64,000 nucleotides of DNA, taken from Paeniglutamicibacter cryotolerans. GTDB taxonomy: Bacteria > Actinomycetota > Actinomycetes > Actinomycetales > Micrococcaceae. Position numbers and translations under genes: made by a program. Positions 1 to 9,514 of this stretch are shown here, piece after piece. The DNA is taken from contig NZ_JACHVS010000005.1 in NCBI RefSeq assembly GCF_014190875.1, forward strand, positions 62,001-126,000, given 5' to 3'. Under the pieces are notes generated by a model. The model was not told the DNA's origin. It worked only from the letters and a program-made list of their open reading frames with translations, and did no database searches. Position 1 is the stretch's first letter, and every line of letters starts with the position of its first letter.

Positions 1-2
1 AT

Positions 3-1274
3 CATCGGGCCTTCGTTGAAGCCAAGGAAGCCCAAGATGGGCTCCTCTCGCGTGTAGCCCAAATCGTGGGGACTCCGGGTGTGGATTTCGCCCAGGACGA
101 TCTCTCGAAGCTCTCCAACCAGTCCGGTCTCGTAGTTGAGGTGCTTGAGGGCGCCGGGATGTCCCATGCCCTTCCCCCGATTCCAGCCGATGGCCTGGGC
201 ACCGTTTTGACGGACACCGGTTCGCAGAGGGTCATGGTGCGTTCCCTTGCGGACGGACGCAGGATCGCTGTCGCCCAGCCGATCGCGGTCCGCCAGGACG
301 CGGTGAACGAAACTCTACTCTCGACAGTCATGCCGATCATGCTCACTGCGCCGTTCCTCATCCTGGTGGCTTGGCTTGTCGTCGCCTGGGCATTGAGACC
401 TGTCAACGCACTGGCCCGCGAACTCGAACAACGCGATGACGGGTCCCTCGCACCGCTGACGCGGACGCGCATCCCCAGGGAATTGGCCCGTTTCCTCGAC
501 GCACTTGAAGCCCACCACCTCCGTGCAGCGGAAATTCTCGAGGGACAGCGGCGCTTCGCCGCTGAGGCGTCTCACGAGCTACGCACGCCCGTGGCCGCAG
601 TCTCCTTCCAAGCGGAGCATCTGCTCTCCGCCACCTCGGATGCGGATCGCGCCCAACGGCAGGAAGCACTGCGCAGTGGACTCGCGCGGCTGCGTGCCCT
701 GTGCGAGCAGCTGCTCGTCCTGGGCGACGAAACCCCTCGGATAGACCTGCCGGTGCCGTTCGAGGAGATCGCAAGACTCGTCGCGTCAAACGTCATGGAG
801 ATGGCCGATGCAGAGCACGCGGACATGTTCTGGGACCTTGGCGACGCGGGAGATGCTCGCGTTCCGGCTTCCGCCACCCGCGTGGTCCTGCAGAATCTGG
901 TGCATAATGCGATCCGCTATGCAGGATCCGCTGGTCCAATCGAGGTGCGCGCATGGCGAGGCCCAACCTGGATCCGGATCGAAGTGCTCGACCACGGACC
1001 GGGAATCCGCGAGCCGGAGCGGGCACTGGATGCCTTCCATCGTGAAGCAGGCCAGGAAATTCCCGGCACCGGGCTCGGGCTCGCAATCACCATGCGAATG
1101 CTCGAGCGTCTAGGGGGCGAGCTGCAGTTGTTGCCTCGCGGCGATGGGGGTCAAGGCACCCTCGCGCGCGTCACGATCCCGCTCAGCCGGCATTTCACAG
1201 CTACCCGCTCCGTGGTCGATCACTTCGATCCGGATCCGGGCAGCGATACCTCTTCGAAGCTGCAGAACACGTAA
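3..1274 (+). CDS. Sensor histidine kinase (5' end outside window)
   Basis: Membrane sensor kinase of a two-component system. The frame is open to the left window edge, so the N-terminus is missing; a GTG at 66 is only an internal candidate start. Numbering from that GTG, a hydrophobic segment lies near residues 85-110, followed by a HAMP-like linker. The HisKA box ASHELRTP has the phospho-acceptor His near residue 170. The ATPase domain shows the N box (QNLVHNAIRYA), the G1 box (DHGPGI) and the G2 box (GTGLGLAI). The partner regulator is probably upstream, outside the window. The role is assigned from the domains; the stimulus is unknown. It ends about 170 bp before a glycosidase gene on the same strand. 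Confidence 0.88.
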   Translation, partial: HRAFVEAKEAQDGLLSRVAQIVGTPGVDFAQDDLSKLSNQSGLVVEVLEGAGMSHALPPIPADGLGTVLTDTGSQRVMVRSLADGRRIAVAQPIAVRQDAVNETLLSTVMPIMLTAPFLILVAWLVVAWALRPVNALARELEQRDDGSLAPLTRTRIPRELARFLDALEAHHLRAAEILEGQRRFAAEASHELRTPVAAVSFQAEHLLSATSDADRAQRQEALRSGLARLRALCEQLLVLGDETPRIDLPVPFEEIARLVASNVMEMADAEHADMFWDLGDAGDARVPASATRVVLQNLVHNAIRYAGSAGPIEVRAWRGPTWIRIEVLDHGPGIREPERALDAFHREAGQEIPGTGLGLAITMRMLERLGGELQLLPRGDGGQGTLARVTIPLSRHFTATRSVVDHFDPDPGSDTSSKLQNT

Positions 1275-1447
1275 AGGACCCTATAGTGCCGGAGCCTCGT
1301 TCGCCCTGGACTTCCGAACCCCCGCCCTGATTCTGATCCTGAAGGGGTGCTGAGAGCCTTTCGTCTCTTTCTCAGCGTCCTCTTGGGTAAGGACGCGGAT
1401 AGTAGCAAATGACACATCCTGCGCGGTTCACCATTGGAGGAAGACCG

Positions 1448-2647
1448 ATGAGACCCTCACATTCTGCGCAACACCAAGAGGTAATACCCGGCTCCGAGAC
1501 GGCGATGCCACCGGAACGGCACGGCCCGGATGGGAGCAAGAAACCGCGATCCGCACGTGCTAGACGTCTACGGAAAAATGTCCTCATCGTTTTACTGTGC
1601 CTCTCAATCATTCCCGCCGGTTCCTACGCCCAAGCGCTCACCTATCCTGGGAATGCCACTTTTGCCGACAGGTCGGTTGGCTGGTTGCGTGACAACGGTG
1701 CCAACGGCATCGTCAACGCCATCGAAAACTGGTACTACACCAGACACGCACCCACGGCGCAGACACCTCAACCTGACTCAATTCCTCTCAGGAACCCCGC
1801 ACCCCTCCGCTTTACTACGGCACTGCCGCGGCTCCAGGTCAGCCACGGATCGGGTAGCCCTCTCCGTAACGAAGGGCAATGGGTGTCAGGACGAAAGGCC
1901 GCCGATGGGCAGCCTGCCATTTACACCTCCTTCATCCGGCCTGACAACGTCCACCCGAGTGTGCTCGTCGGCGTTGCCCTGATCCGCCAATCGGTCAGCA
2001 ACGCCCACCTCGTTGCTGGCACACGGGAACCGGGCACCGGACCGTGGCCCGGGGACGCTGCCGTTCCCTCGAACGAGGTAAGCCATCTCTTGGCGACCTT
2101 CAATTCCGGATTCAAGGCCAAGGACATCACCGGTGGCTTTTACCTCAACGGCCGTTACTCCCGGAATCTCGTCGATGGCGAGGCCTCGGCGGTCATTACC
2201 GCGGACGGGCATATTAGTGTCGGCGCTTGGAACCAGGACGTCCGGATGTCACCGGCAGTCATAGCCGTGCGACAGAACCTTCATCTCATCGTCGCAAGCG
2301 GTAAGCAGGAACCGGACCTGAATATCAATGCCGGTGGAGCGTGGGGAAGTGCCAGCAACCAACTCCAATACACCTGGAGATCCGGACTGGGCACGGACAT
2401 CCACGGGAACCTGATCTACGTCGCCGGCGATGGTCTGACCCTGGAAACCCTCGCCAACGCACTGGTTCAAAGTGGCGCGATCCAGGGCATGGAACTCGAC
2501 ATCCACTATGGACAAGTCAATTTTTCCTCCTGGACGCCACGGGGAAATTTAGCGCTCCCCACGCAACTCCTGCCCAGCATGCCCAAATCACCTTCCCGCT
2601 ACTTAGCGTCGGACCAGCGCGACTTCTTTTATCTCACCGTGAAATAG
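1448..2647 (+). CDS. Phosphodiester glycosidase family protein (NAGPA-like)
   Basis: Predicted exported or membrane-anchored protein of about 399 aa. The ATG at 1448 is preferred because GGAGG lies at 1436-1440; an in-frame upstream start at 1409 lacks such a site. An arginine/lysine-rich stretch followed by a hydrophobic segment (NVLIVLLCLSIIPAGSYAQA) forms a signal or anchor. The C-terminal half has features of the phosphodiester glycosidase fold: FNSGF, GGFYLNGR and a conserved NINAGGAWG-type loop. Family members remove sugar-phosphodiester caps or decorations. The gene sits 21 bp before the ubiA-dprE1-dprE2 genes, so a role in processing an envelope glycan phosphodiester is plausible but inferred. 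Confidence 0.78.
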   Translation: MRPSHSAQHQEVIPGSETAMPPERHGPDGSKKPRSARARRLRKNVLIVLLCLSIIPAGSYAQALTYPGNATFADRSVGWLRDNGANGIVNAIENWYYTRHAPTAQTPQPDSIPLRNPAPLRFTTALPRLQVSHGSGSPLRNEGQWVSGRKAADGQPAIYTSFIRPDNVHPSVLVGVALIRQSVSNAHLVAGTREPGTGPWPGDAAVPSNEVSHLLATFNSGFKAKDITGGFYLNGRYSRNLVDGEASAVITADGHISVGAWNQDVRMSPAVIAVRQNLHLIVASGKQEPDLNINAGGAWGSASNQLQYTWRSGLGTDIHGNLIYVAGDGLTLETLANALVQSGAIQGMELDIHYGQVNFSSWTPRGNLALPTQLLPSMPKSPSRYLASDQRDFFYLTVK

Positions 2648-2668
2648 CTCCATCCCTCAGGAGGGATC

Positions 2669-3667
2669 ATGACCGAGTTCGCAACACACCTGCCGGCGCC
2701 CACCCCGCGGGCCCGCTTGCAGAAACTGACGAGAAGGAATCACACGGAATCATTTCTTCGGATGGTCGCCGCCCTTTTCGCCGCAGCCAGACCGACCCAA
2801 TGGCCTAAAAACCTCCTGCTCTTCGCCGCCCCGGCAGCGGCGGGGGTCCTCTCTGAACCACACATTGCCCTCCAGGCCCTGGCAGCATCGGTGGCCTTCA
2901 CCCTTGGCTCGGCGGCAACATACTTCCTCAACGACCTCCGTGACCTCGACGCAGATAGAAGCCACCCCACCAAATGCCGCAGACCTTTAGCCTCCGGCAG
3001 GATCAGTGCCAAGCTCGGGTACGCCGCAGCGTTATTCTTGGCTGCCGCATCGATGCTCACGGCGATGACTGTGGGGTGGATGACGTTCATCGGTCTTTGC
3101 ACCTACCTAGCGCTGACTACCTCTTATTCGCTTTACCTCAAACGCTTCCCTGTTATCGACATCCTCGTCGTTGCCATGGGCTTCGTCCTGCGTGCAGGTA
3201 CAGGGGCGCTGGCCACGGGCGTCGTGGTGACATCATGGTTTCTGCTGGTCACCTTCTTCGGCGCGCTCTACATCGTCACCGCTAAACGGCAAGCAGAACT
3301 GCAGTCCAAGACCGAGCTCATGACACCGGTCAGCGCTGAGGGTCTGCCACCGACAACGAGTCGGACCACCTTATCGCTTTACACCAAAAGCTGGCTGGAG
3401 CAGACAGTGACTCTCGCTCTGACGAGCGCGATTATCTGCTACTCACTCTGGGCCGTCCAACACCCCGGGACCCCGTTGGCTGCGGGGCTTATACAGGCCT
3501 CTATCCTCCCGTTCGTGGCGACTCTTCTGCGTTATGGCTACCTCTGCTCACGAGGCGACGGGCAACGCCCCGAACACCTCATGTTCAGCGACGGCTTCCT
3601 GGCAGCAGCAGCGATCACCTGGATGCTCACCGCCATGGCAGGAATCTACCTGGCCGTCTCGCTATGA
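2669..3667 (+). CDS. ubiA: UbiA-family decaprenyl-phosphate phosphoribosyltransferase-like protein
   Basis: Integral membrane prenyltransferase of 332 aa. In mycobacteria the orthologous family (Rv3806c) transfers 5-phosphoribose from PRPP to decaprenyl phosphate, the first membrane step toward decaprenyl-phospho-arabinose. The first aspartate motif NDLRDLDAD lies near residues 88-96 and is followed by HPTKCRRPLASGRIS, typical of the polyprenyl-phosphate branch of UbiA. Many hydrophobic segments follow to the C-terminus. The start is supported by GGAGGG at 2660-2665. Its stop overlaps the dprE1-like start (ATGA), so the genes are probably translationally coupled. The substrate is inferred from the next two genes. 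Confidence 0.85.
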   Translation: MTEFATHLPAPTPRARLQKLTRRNHTESFLRMVAALFAAARPTQWPKNLLLFAAPAAAGVLSEPHIALQALAASVAFTLGSAATYFLNDLRDLDADRSHPTKCRRPLASGRISAKLGYAAALFLAAASMLTAMTVGWMTFIGLCTYLALTTSYSLYLKRFPVIDILVVAMGFVLRAGTGALATGVVVTSWFLLVTFFGALYIVTAKRQAELQSKTELMTPVSAEGLPPTTSRTTLSLYTKSWLEQTVTLALTSAIICYSLWAVQHPGTPLAAGLIQASILPFVATLLRYGYLCSRGDGQRPEHLMFSDGFLAAAAITWMLTAMAGIYLAVSL

Positions 3668-5112
3668 GTGCCTCCCATCCCCGGCACGACCTCCCAGACA
3701 ACGGAGCAGCCATGAAAGCCTCCGACCCACAATCAGCCAAGGTTCCCAGCGACAATCAGGAAGAAAGCGCTTTCACCCACCAGAGCACAATCAACGGGTG
3801 GGGCCGAACCACCTCCACCCGGGTCCACCTCGAATGCCCTACCTCGGAGCATCGCCTCCAAGACCTCCTCACGACATCTCTCGGTCCGGTCACGGTGCGT
3901 GGAGCCGGACGTAGTTACGGAGACGCCGCGATAGGGCCTCACACCATCGACCTCACGGGCCTGGCAACCATCCGATCCTTTGATCCCGCCACCGGCATCA
4001 TCTTCTCCGATGCCGGTGCGACATTGCAGGCCCTGCACCAGGTCTCCGTTCCCCAAGGCTGGGCACTTCCCGTGCTGCCGGGAACCTCCCGCATCACCCT
4101 CGGCGGAGCCATAGCAAGCGACGTACACGGAAAGAACCACATGCACCAAGGGTCTTTCGGTCACCACGTGCTCGAGATGGAACTCATGCTTGCCTCCGGG
4201 AGCCTCTTGAGAATTTCCCCCGACACCCATTCCGAGGAATTCTGCGCAACGGTCGGAGGAATGGGCCTCACCGGGGTCATCGTCTCGGCCGCGATCCAGC
4301 TACTATGCACAGAAACGCCGTACCTGCGCGTTTTCCGTCGGAAGGCAGAAACCTTGGAAGCGGCCATGGACCTCATCACAGATTCGATACGAACGCCGTC
4401 CCATGCCGTGGCATGGGTGGATGCCACCCGAGAGGACCTGCGCGGCTTGGTCGAGGTCAGCACCCCGGCGAGCACGCAAATGCTGTCCGAAAGGATGAAA
4501 AACAAGCTGCCACCGGCACCCGGCATCTCGATGCGCAACATCCGCACGTTCCCCGGGCGAGGAATCGTCAACGATCGAAGCATTCGGTGGGCAAATGCAG
4601 TTCGCTGGAATCTTCCCTTGGGTGCCGGACCCAGGATCGTTCATTTCACCGCTGCCCTGAATCCTCTGGATGGGGCTAGTTTTTGGCCTGCGGCCTTCGG
4701 GAGTCAAGGACTGATCCAATACCAGTTCTGCGTTCCAACTTGTAGCCATCCAGTGCTGAGAGAAATTTTGGAAGGACTTCAGAGTTCAGGGCTGATCCCT
4801 GCTCTTGCCGTGCTGAAGCGCTTCGGAGCGTGCGGGAACGGCCTGCTTTCCTTCCCGCAGCCGGGCTGGACACTGGCCTTGGACTTTCCCGCCCACTACC
4901 CGGGACTCGCAGCTGCCTTGGGCCACTTAGACACGGTCGTCGCCAACGCAGGAGGCCGCGTCTACCTCTCCAAGGACAATCGCCTGCCAGCTGAGATGGT
5001 TCCGTTGATGTATCCGCAGCTGCAGCGCTGGCAGGGAACAAGAGCCCGGCTAGACCCGACCCATAAGATGGGCTCCTTGCTCTCCCAGCGGCTCAACCTT
5101 CTGGAGCTCTAA
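3664..5112 (+). CDS. dprE1: DprE1-like FAD-dependent decaprenylphosphoryl-ribose 2-oxidase
   Basis: Flavoprotein oxidase of 482 aa, the expected length. The DprE1 family oxidises the 2'-OH of decaprenylphosphoryl ribose to a keto intermediate. The N-terminal FAD-binding domain shows VRGAGRSYGD, LPGTSRITLGGAIASDVHGK and a GSFGHH loop. The C-terminal ALO/DprE1-type domain contains LKRFG and LLSFPQPGWTLALDFP, strong family signatures. The ATG overlaps the stop of the UbiA-like gene and the gene ends 2 bp before the reductase, giving the usual prenyltransferase-oxidase-reductase order. About 45 extra residues precede the first recognisable core. Assignment is strong from motifs plus context; activity is not shown. 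Confidence 0.88.
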   Translation: MSASHPRHDLPDNGAAMKASDPQSAKVPSDNQEESAFTHQSTINGWGRTTSTRVHLECPTSEHRLQDLLTTSLGPVTVRGAGRSYGDAAIGPHTIDLTGLATIRSFDPATGIIFSDAGATLQALHQVSVPQGWALPVLPGTSRITLGGAIASDVHGKNHMHQGSFGHHVLEMELMLASGSLLRISPDTHSEEFCATVGGMGLTGVIVSAAIQLLCTETPYLRVFRRKAETLEAAMDLITDSIRTPSHAVAWVDATREDLRGLVEVSTPASTQMLSERMKNKLPPAPGISMRNIRTFPGRGIVNDRSIRWANAVRWNLPLGAGPRIVHFTAALNPLDGASFWPAAFGSQGLIQYQFCVPTCSHPVLREILEGLQSSGLIPALAVLKRFGACGNGLLSFPQPGWTLALDFPAHYPGLAAALGHLDTVVANAGGRVYLSKDNRLPAEMVPLMYPQLQRWQGTRARLDPTHKMGSLLSQRLNLLEL

Positions 5113-5114
5113 CC

Positions 5115-5864
5115 ATGGCACTTCGCACGCAACCCTTTGAACGAATCATTTTGCTGGGCGGCAGCTCGGAGATAGGGCTCGCGATCGTGGGTTGCACCAG
5201 CGCACCCCACGCTACGATCTGTCTCGTGGGACGCCCCGGCCCCAGACAAGCAGCGGCCGCGGAGCATCTGCGTAGCAGGGGGCACACCGTCACTGAAGCC
5301 GCCTATGACACAGCAATGACATTTACCCAGACGCAGGACGTGCTCATGGTCGCAAAGGACCTCCTCGGGGGCCCCACAACGCGTATTGATGCGATTATCA
5401 TGGCCATTGGAACCATGGGAGATCCCCTGACCCCGGAGGCAACGCTCGGCACAAACCTCGTAGGACCCGCTTTGCTCATCCTCAGCAGTCAACGGGTATT
5501 GGGCAGTCAGGGCTCCGGGTCCCTGATCGTCCTTTCCTCGGCTGCCGCGGTACGTCCCCGCGAGTCGATCTTGTTCTATGCGATGGCAAAACAAGGAATC
5601 GACACCCTGGCCCGGACCACCACCGAGTCGATGAAATCCCAGGGGGTCAGGACATTGATCGTCAGACCCGGATTCGTCTCCACGACGATGACCGCGCACC
5701 TGAGGCCACCGCCATTCTCATCAACGCCATCGGCCACCGCGCGCCACGTAGCCCGGGCCCTCAAAGGCCGAAAGGGTGTCATCTGGGTACCCGGTATCCT
5801 GCGCTGGGTGATTCTGACGCTCCGGTTCCTTCCGCGATCGCTGCTGCCTGGATCGCTGAGATGA
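5115..5864 (+). CDS. dprE2: DprE2-like SDR decaprenylphospho-2-keto-pentose reductase
   Basis: Short-chain dehydrogenase/reductase of 249 aa, expected to reduce the keto product of the adjacent oxidase to decaprenylphospho-arabinose. The N-terminal nucleotide-binding loop is ILLGGSSEIGLAIV. The catalytic serine lies in LSSAAAV, and the YxxxK motif (YAMAK) is near residues 155-159. The RPGFV segment follows, as in DprE2. GGAG at 5103-5106 supports the ATG at 5115. It is the last gene of the tight run; about 270 bp of unassigned sequence and then an IS element follow. A generic SDR could look similar, but immediate linkage to a dprE1-like gene makes DprE2 likely. Confidence 0.84.
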   Translation: MALRTQPFERIILLGGSSEIGLAIVGCTSAPHATICLVGRPGPRQAAAAEHLRSRGHTVTEAAYDTAMTFTQTQDVLMVAKDLLGGPTTRIDAIIMAIGTMGDPLTPEATLGTNLVGPALLILSSQRVLGSQGSGSLIVLSSAAAVRPRESILFYAMAKQGIDTLARTTTESMKSQGVRTLIVRPGFVSTTMTAHLRPPPFSSTPSATARHVARALKGRKGVIWVPGILRWVILTLRFLPRSLLPGSLR

Positions 5865-6133
5865 CTCCAGGACACTGGGCTTGAGATAAGTGGAGGCAGG
5901 GTGCGAATATCCCACCACGACTTACCCTAGAGCGCAGGGACAATAACGGACTTGGCATGGTGTGCCCCCCTGGGCTGATGTCGCCAAAAGGAACCGATTT
6001 TCCACGTGATCCGCCCCCCCCATTTCAAGACTGCGCTTGGTGTGCTGCCAAGGAAAACTGTCGGCATGCGAACGGCCGAACGATACGTTGAGGCGAGCTT
6101 GGCATACCTGGCGGGTCATGGATCTCCATTGCC
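5865..6133. other. Unassigned intergenic sequence before IS element
   Basis: I see no supportable gene here. Short frames on both strands have no recognisable motif or ribosome binding site. The right edge meets the left inverted repeat of the NF041680-type IS element. Confidence 0.5.
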
Positions 6134-7708
6134 TTAGCTTGCTATTTAACCTCTGGCGGAAAGTCTGTTGACTTTCCGCGCCTCAATCGGCGTGTCATGA
6201 CACGATAAGCGGCCCTCGTTTCTCATGCTGTTTGATACCAACAAGACAGCAAAAGGACCGAGGGCCGTGGCGATGAGTATGCATGAATGTTCCGGTGAAT
6301 CGCAAGCCTCCTGCCCCGAGCAGCAATTCGATGCGTTCCGGCAAAGCTACTACCACTGCCTCACCCGTAGGGCCGATGCGCTCTTCGAACTCACTGATGC
6401 ATTGCTGTGTACCCAGGGGAAAGTCACCGACCTGGCCCACCTGTCCCTGGAACCCGAGCACCACCGCGGCTACGGCGCCCTGTATGACGCGGTGAACTCC
6501 GGGAACATCAACCACGCGGCACTGAAAACCCTCATCGGGGCGCTGCCCGTGCCCAAGATCCCGGGCCCCGATGGCCGGGAAGGAATCGTGCTGGCGGTGG
6601 ACGTGTCGAACTGGCTGAGACCGGACGCCGGATGCAGCCCCGGGCGCGCGTTCTGCCATACCTACGCCCGTAACGGACAGGCACAAATGATTCCCGGATG
6701 GCCCTATTCCTTTGTTGCCGCACTGGAGCCGGGAGCCACCTCGTGGACCGCGCTGCTGGATATTGTCCGGCTGGAAGGTGGGCAGGATGCAAGTCTGGTG
6801 ACGGCCAACCAGCTCCGTGAGGTGGTCGGTAGGCTGATCGCCGCCGGGCAGCAACAAACCAGCGATCCAGACATCCTGGTTCTCATGGATGCCGGCTATG
6901 ACGTGGTGCGGTTGGCCTGGTTACTTAATGACCTGCCGGTGATCTTGGTGGGCCGGCTGCGTTCAAACCGGGTGTTTCATGCTCCGGCAGGTGAGCGCCG
7001 TGGCTCGACGAAGGGGCGTGGCCCTCGCCATGGGTCGAAGTTCGTACTCCGGGACCCTGATACCTATCCTGCCCCGGTATGCGCCTCGTCCATCGTTCTT
7101 CAGCGGTACGGGACAGTGGAGGTGGTCGCGTTCGAGCGCATGCACCCGAAGATCGATTCCCGCGGTGGGTTCAAGGACCACCAAGGTCACCTGCCGCTGA
7201 TTGAGGGAACCGTGATCGGAGTCAGAGTTCAGTGTTTGCCGGGGAACCCGACGCCCAAGCCCTTGTGGCTGTGGGTCTCCCAGCCGATCCCCGACGACGA
7301 ACGGGAAATGGATCATGGGTGGTCCATGTACCTGCGCCGCTTCGACTGGGAGCACACCTTTCGGTTCCTGAAACAAAACATGGGTTGGACCCGGCCCCAC
7401 CTGCGGGAACCAGCCGCGGCTGATCGGTGGACCTGGATCGTGTTGGTCGCGCATACGTTGCTGCGTCTGGTGCGACCATTAGTCGTTGAGTGCCGGTTGC
7501 CGTGGCAGCAGTCAATGCCACTGTCACGTCTCACGCCAGGCAGGGTGCGGACGACCTATCGGCGGGTCTGCCAGAATGCGGTGCATCCGGCAAAACCGCC
7601 GATAGGCTCAACTACTGGTCCTGGGCGCCCCAAGGGCAGCCTGAATCGGGTCAAACCAGTGACCCAGCCAGTCGGGCTGGCCCACTACAAGGTTAAATAG
7701 CAAGCTTA
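6134..7708 (+). mobile_element. NF041680-type IS element
   Basis: The element is bounded by inverted repeats: AGCTTGCTATTTAACC at 6136-6151 and its perfect complement at 7691-7706. One long transposase gene lies between them. The outermost bases are ambiguous because an IS5 element inserted at the right tip, sharing TTA at 7706-7708. No clear target duplication can be read for this reason. Confidence 0.75.
6225..7700 (+). CDS. NF041680 family putative transposase
   Basis: DDE-type transposase-like protein of up to 491 aa. Conserved segments include ADALFELTDALL, VLAVDVSNWLRPDA, GWPYSFVAALEPG, VLMDAGYDVVRLAWLL, LGRLRSNR-type sequence and RRFDWEHTFRFLKQNMGWT. Candidate catalytic acids are the Asp of AVDVS, the Asp of MDAGYD and the Glu of WEHTFRF. 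The true start may be the GTG at 6267 or ATG at 6273 rather than 6225. The reading frame appears complete. It lies between the element's inverted repeats. Confidence 0.85.
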   Translation: MLFDTNKTAKGPRAVAMSMHECSGESQASCPEQQFDAFRQSYYHCLTRRADALFELTDALLCTQGKVTDLAHLSLEPEHHRGYGALYDAVNSGNINHAALKTLIGALPVPKIPGPDGREGIVLAVDVSNWLRPDAGCSPGRAFCHTYARNGQAQMIPGWPYSFVAALEPGATSWTALLDIVRLEGGQDASLVTANQLREVVGRLIAAGQQQTSDPDILVLMDAGYDVVRLAWLLNDLPVILVGRLRSNRVFHAPAGERRGSTKGRGPRHGSKFVLRDPDTYPAPVCASSIVLQRYGTVEVVAFERMHPKIDSRGGFKDHQGHLPLIEGTVIGVRVQCLPGNPTPKPLWLWVSQPIPDDEREMDHGWSMYLRRFDWEHTFRFLKQNMGWTRPHLREPAAADRWTWIVLVAHTLLRLVRPLVVECRLPWQQSMPLSRLTPGRVRTTYRRVCQNAVHPAKPPIGSTTGPGRPKGSLNRVKPVTQPVGLAHYKVK

Positions 7709-8714
7709 GAAATCGCGCCAATAGGCGCCCAGTCCGAGACCAACAACCGACCCCCGCCACGTCATTAACCAACCCCGCGACGTCATTAACGAAAAGCAGG
7801 CACGGCTCCGTGTTAAACATGTTTTCGACCAAGAAAATATGCGATCCAGGAGAACCGTGCCTGCCCTTCCATCATTCCTCATCAAACCCCTCTGGACACA
7901 ATTCAAGGCACTGATCCCACCCAAGGTTGATGCTCACCCACTGGGCTGCCACAAACCCCGCATCCCAGACCGGCTCGTCTTCGACAAGCTCATCCAGGTC
8001 CTCGTCCTCGGTGCCGCCTACGAAAAAATCTCCGACACCACCTGCTCGGCCACCACCATCCGACGACGCCGCGACGAATGGATCCACGCCGGGATCTTTG
8101 AACAACTCGAACAAATCGCCCTGGAATCCTACGACCGGATCGTGGGCATCGACTTCGAAGACCTCGCCGTGGACGGGTGCATCGTCAAGGCCCCCTGCGG
8201 CGGCGAGGCAGCCGGCCGATCCCCGGTAGACCGCGGCAAACAAGGAACCAAACGCTCCCTCCTGGTCGATGGCAAAGGCATCCCGCTGGGCACCGTGGTG
8301 GCACCGGCGAACCGACACGACTCCCCGCTACTACGCCCCACCCTGGAGAAACTCGCCCGCTTCGGATTCCACCTGCCACCAAAGATCACCGTGCACCTGG
8401 ACGCCGGCTACGACTCCACCACGACCCGGGACCTGCTCGAGGAACTCGGCTGCGCGGGCGAGGTCGCCACCCAGGGCATCCCCTCACCGATCCAGGTCGG
8501 CAAACGGTGGGTGGTGGAACGCACCAACTCCTGGCACAACCGCGGATTCCGCAAACTGGCGATCTGCACCGAACGACGCACCACCGTCATCAACGCGTTC
8601 ATCGCTTTGGCGAACAGTGTCATCGTGATCCGCCGACTCATCCGCGAAGCCTGGCTGACCCACCGCTGGGATGCCCGACCCCTCCGCTGCCCCTGAGCCT
8701 ATTGGCGCAATTTC
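7709..8714 (+). mobile_element. IS5-family insertion sequence
   Basis: A 1006-bp element with 18-bp terminal inverted repeats, GAAATCGCGCCAATAGGC on the left (7709-7726) and its complement with one mismatch on the right (8697-8714). It is flanked by TTA on both sides (7706-7708 and 8715-8717), the 3-bp TNA-type duplication expected for IS5 relatives. It inserted at the right tip of the NF041680-type element. Confidence 0.88.
7857..8696 (+). CDS. IS5 family transposase
   Basis: DDE transposase of about 279 aa. The GTG at 7857 is preferred because AGGAG lies at 7848-7852; an in-frame ATG at 7839 has no such site. An N-terminal helical region is followed by a DDE core. Visible acids are in EDLAVDGCIVKAP, HLDAGYDSTTTR and WVVERTNSWHNRGFRKL. 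The final YAIL-type region of other IS5 proteins is replaced by FIALANSVIVIRRL. The frame is intact and bounded by the element's inverted repeats. Confidence 0.88.
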   Translation: MPALPSFLIKPLWTQFKALIPPKVDAHPLGCHKPRIPDRLVFDKLIQVLVLGAAYEKISDTTCSATTIRRRRDEWIHAGIFEQLEQIALESYDRIVGIDFEDLAVDGCIVKAPCGGEAAGRSPVDRGKQGTKRSLLVDGKGIPLGTVVAPANRHDSPLLRPTLEKLARFGFHLPPKITVHLDAGYDSTTTRDLLEELGCAGEVATQGIPSPIQVGKRWVVERTNSWHNRGFRKLAICTERRTTVINAFIALANSVIVIRRLIREAWLTHRWDARPLRCP

Positions 8715-8834
8715 TTAGCGTTGCGATTCACACTCCCCGCGGAAAACACCAAAAAGCGTCCCGTTAAGCGTTCCTCAAAAGGGCTCCCCGGAACCGAAGC
8801 AGGAAGACTTGAAGCAGCCGGTCTTGAAGCGGCC

Positions 8835-9146
8835 GGTGACATCGGGTTCTACATTTCGACCCGCTGCTTCAAGCACGGGACCCCGGTCCCGGAATCCCCG
8901 CGCGGCCGGATCCCCTCGAACATGGGCGTGGTGGACCGGATGGCCAGGAAACTGAAGACTAGGCCGGGGCGGAAGATCTATGCAAGGCGCAAGGCGATCG
9001 TGGAACCGGTCTTCGGGCAAATCCACACCCGACAGGGCAAACACGTCCAACTCCGCGGCCTGGAAAAAGACGGTGCGGATTGGAAACTGTTGGCCGGGTG
9101 CCACAACCTGATGAAGCTGTTCGGCTACCGGACCCGAACCGCATAA
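8835..9146 (+). pseudogene. IS1182 family transposase, C-terminal remnant
   Basis: Only about 104 C-terminal residues remain. They match the C-terminus of the intact IS1182 transposase at 29055-30542: IPESPRGRIP, ARKLKTKPGKKIY-like sequence, IVEPVFGQI and HNLLKL-like motifs are shared. A 15-nt tandem duplication (coding LEAAGLEAAG) lies just upstream. The old right terminal repeat is still readable at 9310-9332, where CGACTACTGACCC resembles the CGACTACCGACCC of the intact copy. The 5' two thirds of the element are gone. Confidence 0.85.
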
Positions 9147-9514
9147 AAGACGTGTGGTGGGGGCTGGATCCCTGCGGACCTTGCCCCGACCACAAGCCCA
9201 ACGCGACTCCTGCACGGGAACGGAACTCGACTCCCTGCGGCTTCAGCGCAGAGCACGAAAACGGGCCTACGGCCTCACCAATACCGGTGAAGCACCCGAG
9301 TTCGGGAAACGACTACTGACCCAAGCTCCTAGCGGAGATTTCCATCCGAGAACTTCCTTTTGATCCCTTCACCGTATTGACCGTGTGTCCAACACTCTGG
9401 AGCGAGAACTGCGTCTCGAAGAATGTAATCATTCCGTAGCCGAGCCCGTGGCGGTCCATGGGGTCGCCGATGCTACAGTTTGGGCAAATATCGGTGGACT
9501 AGGGCGCGAACGAG

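Noticed and set aside
1349..1376. GCTGAGA/TCTCAGC inverted repeat after the first kinase as a terminator
   Set aside because: The stem is only 7 bp with a 14-nt loop and no T-tract; too weak to call.
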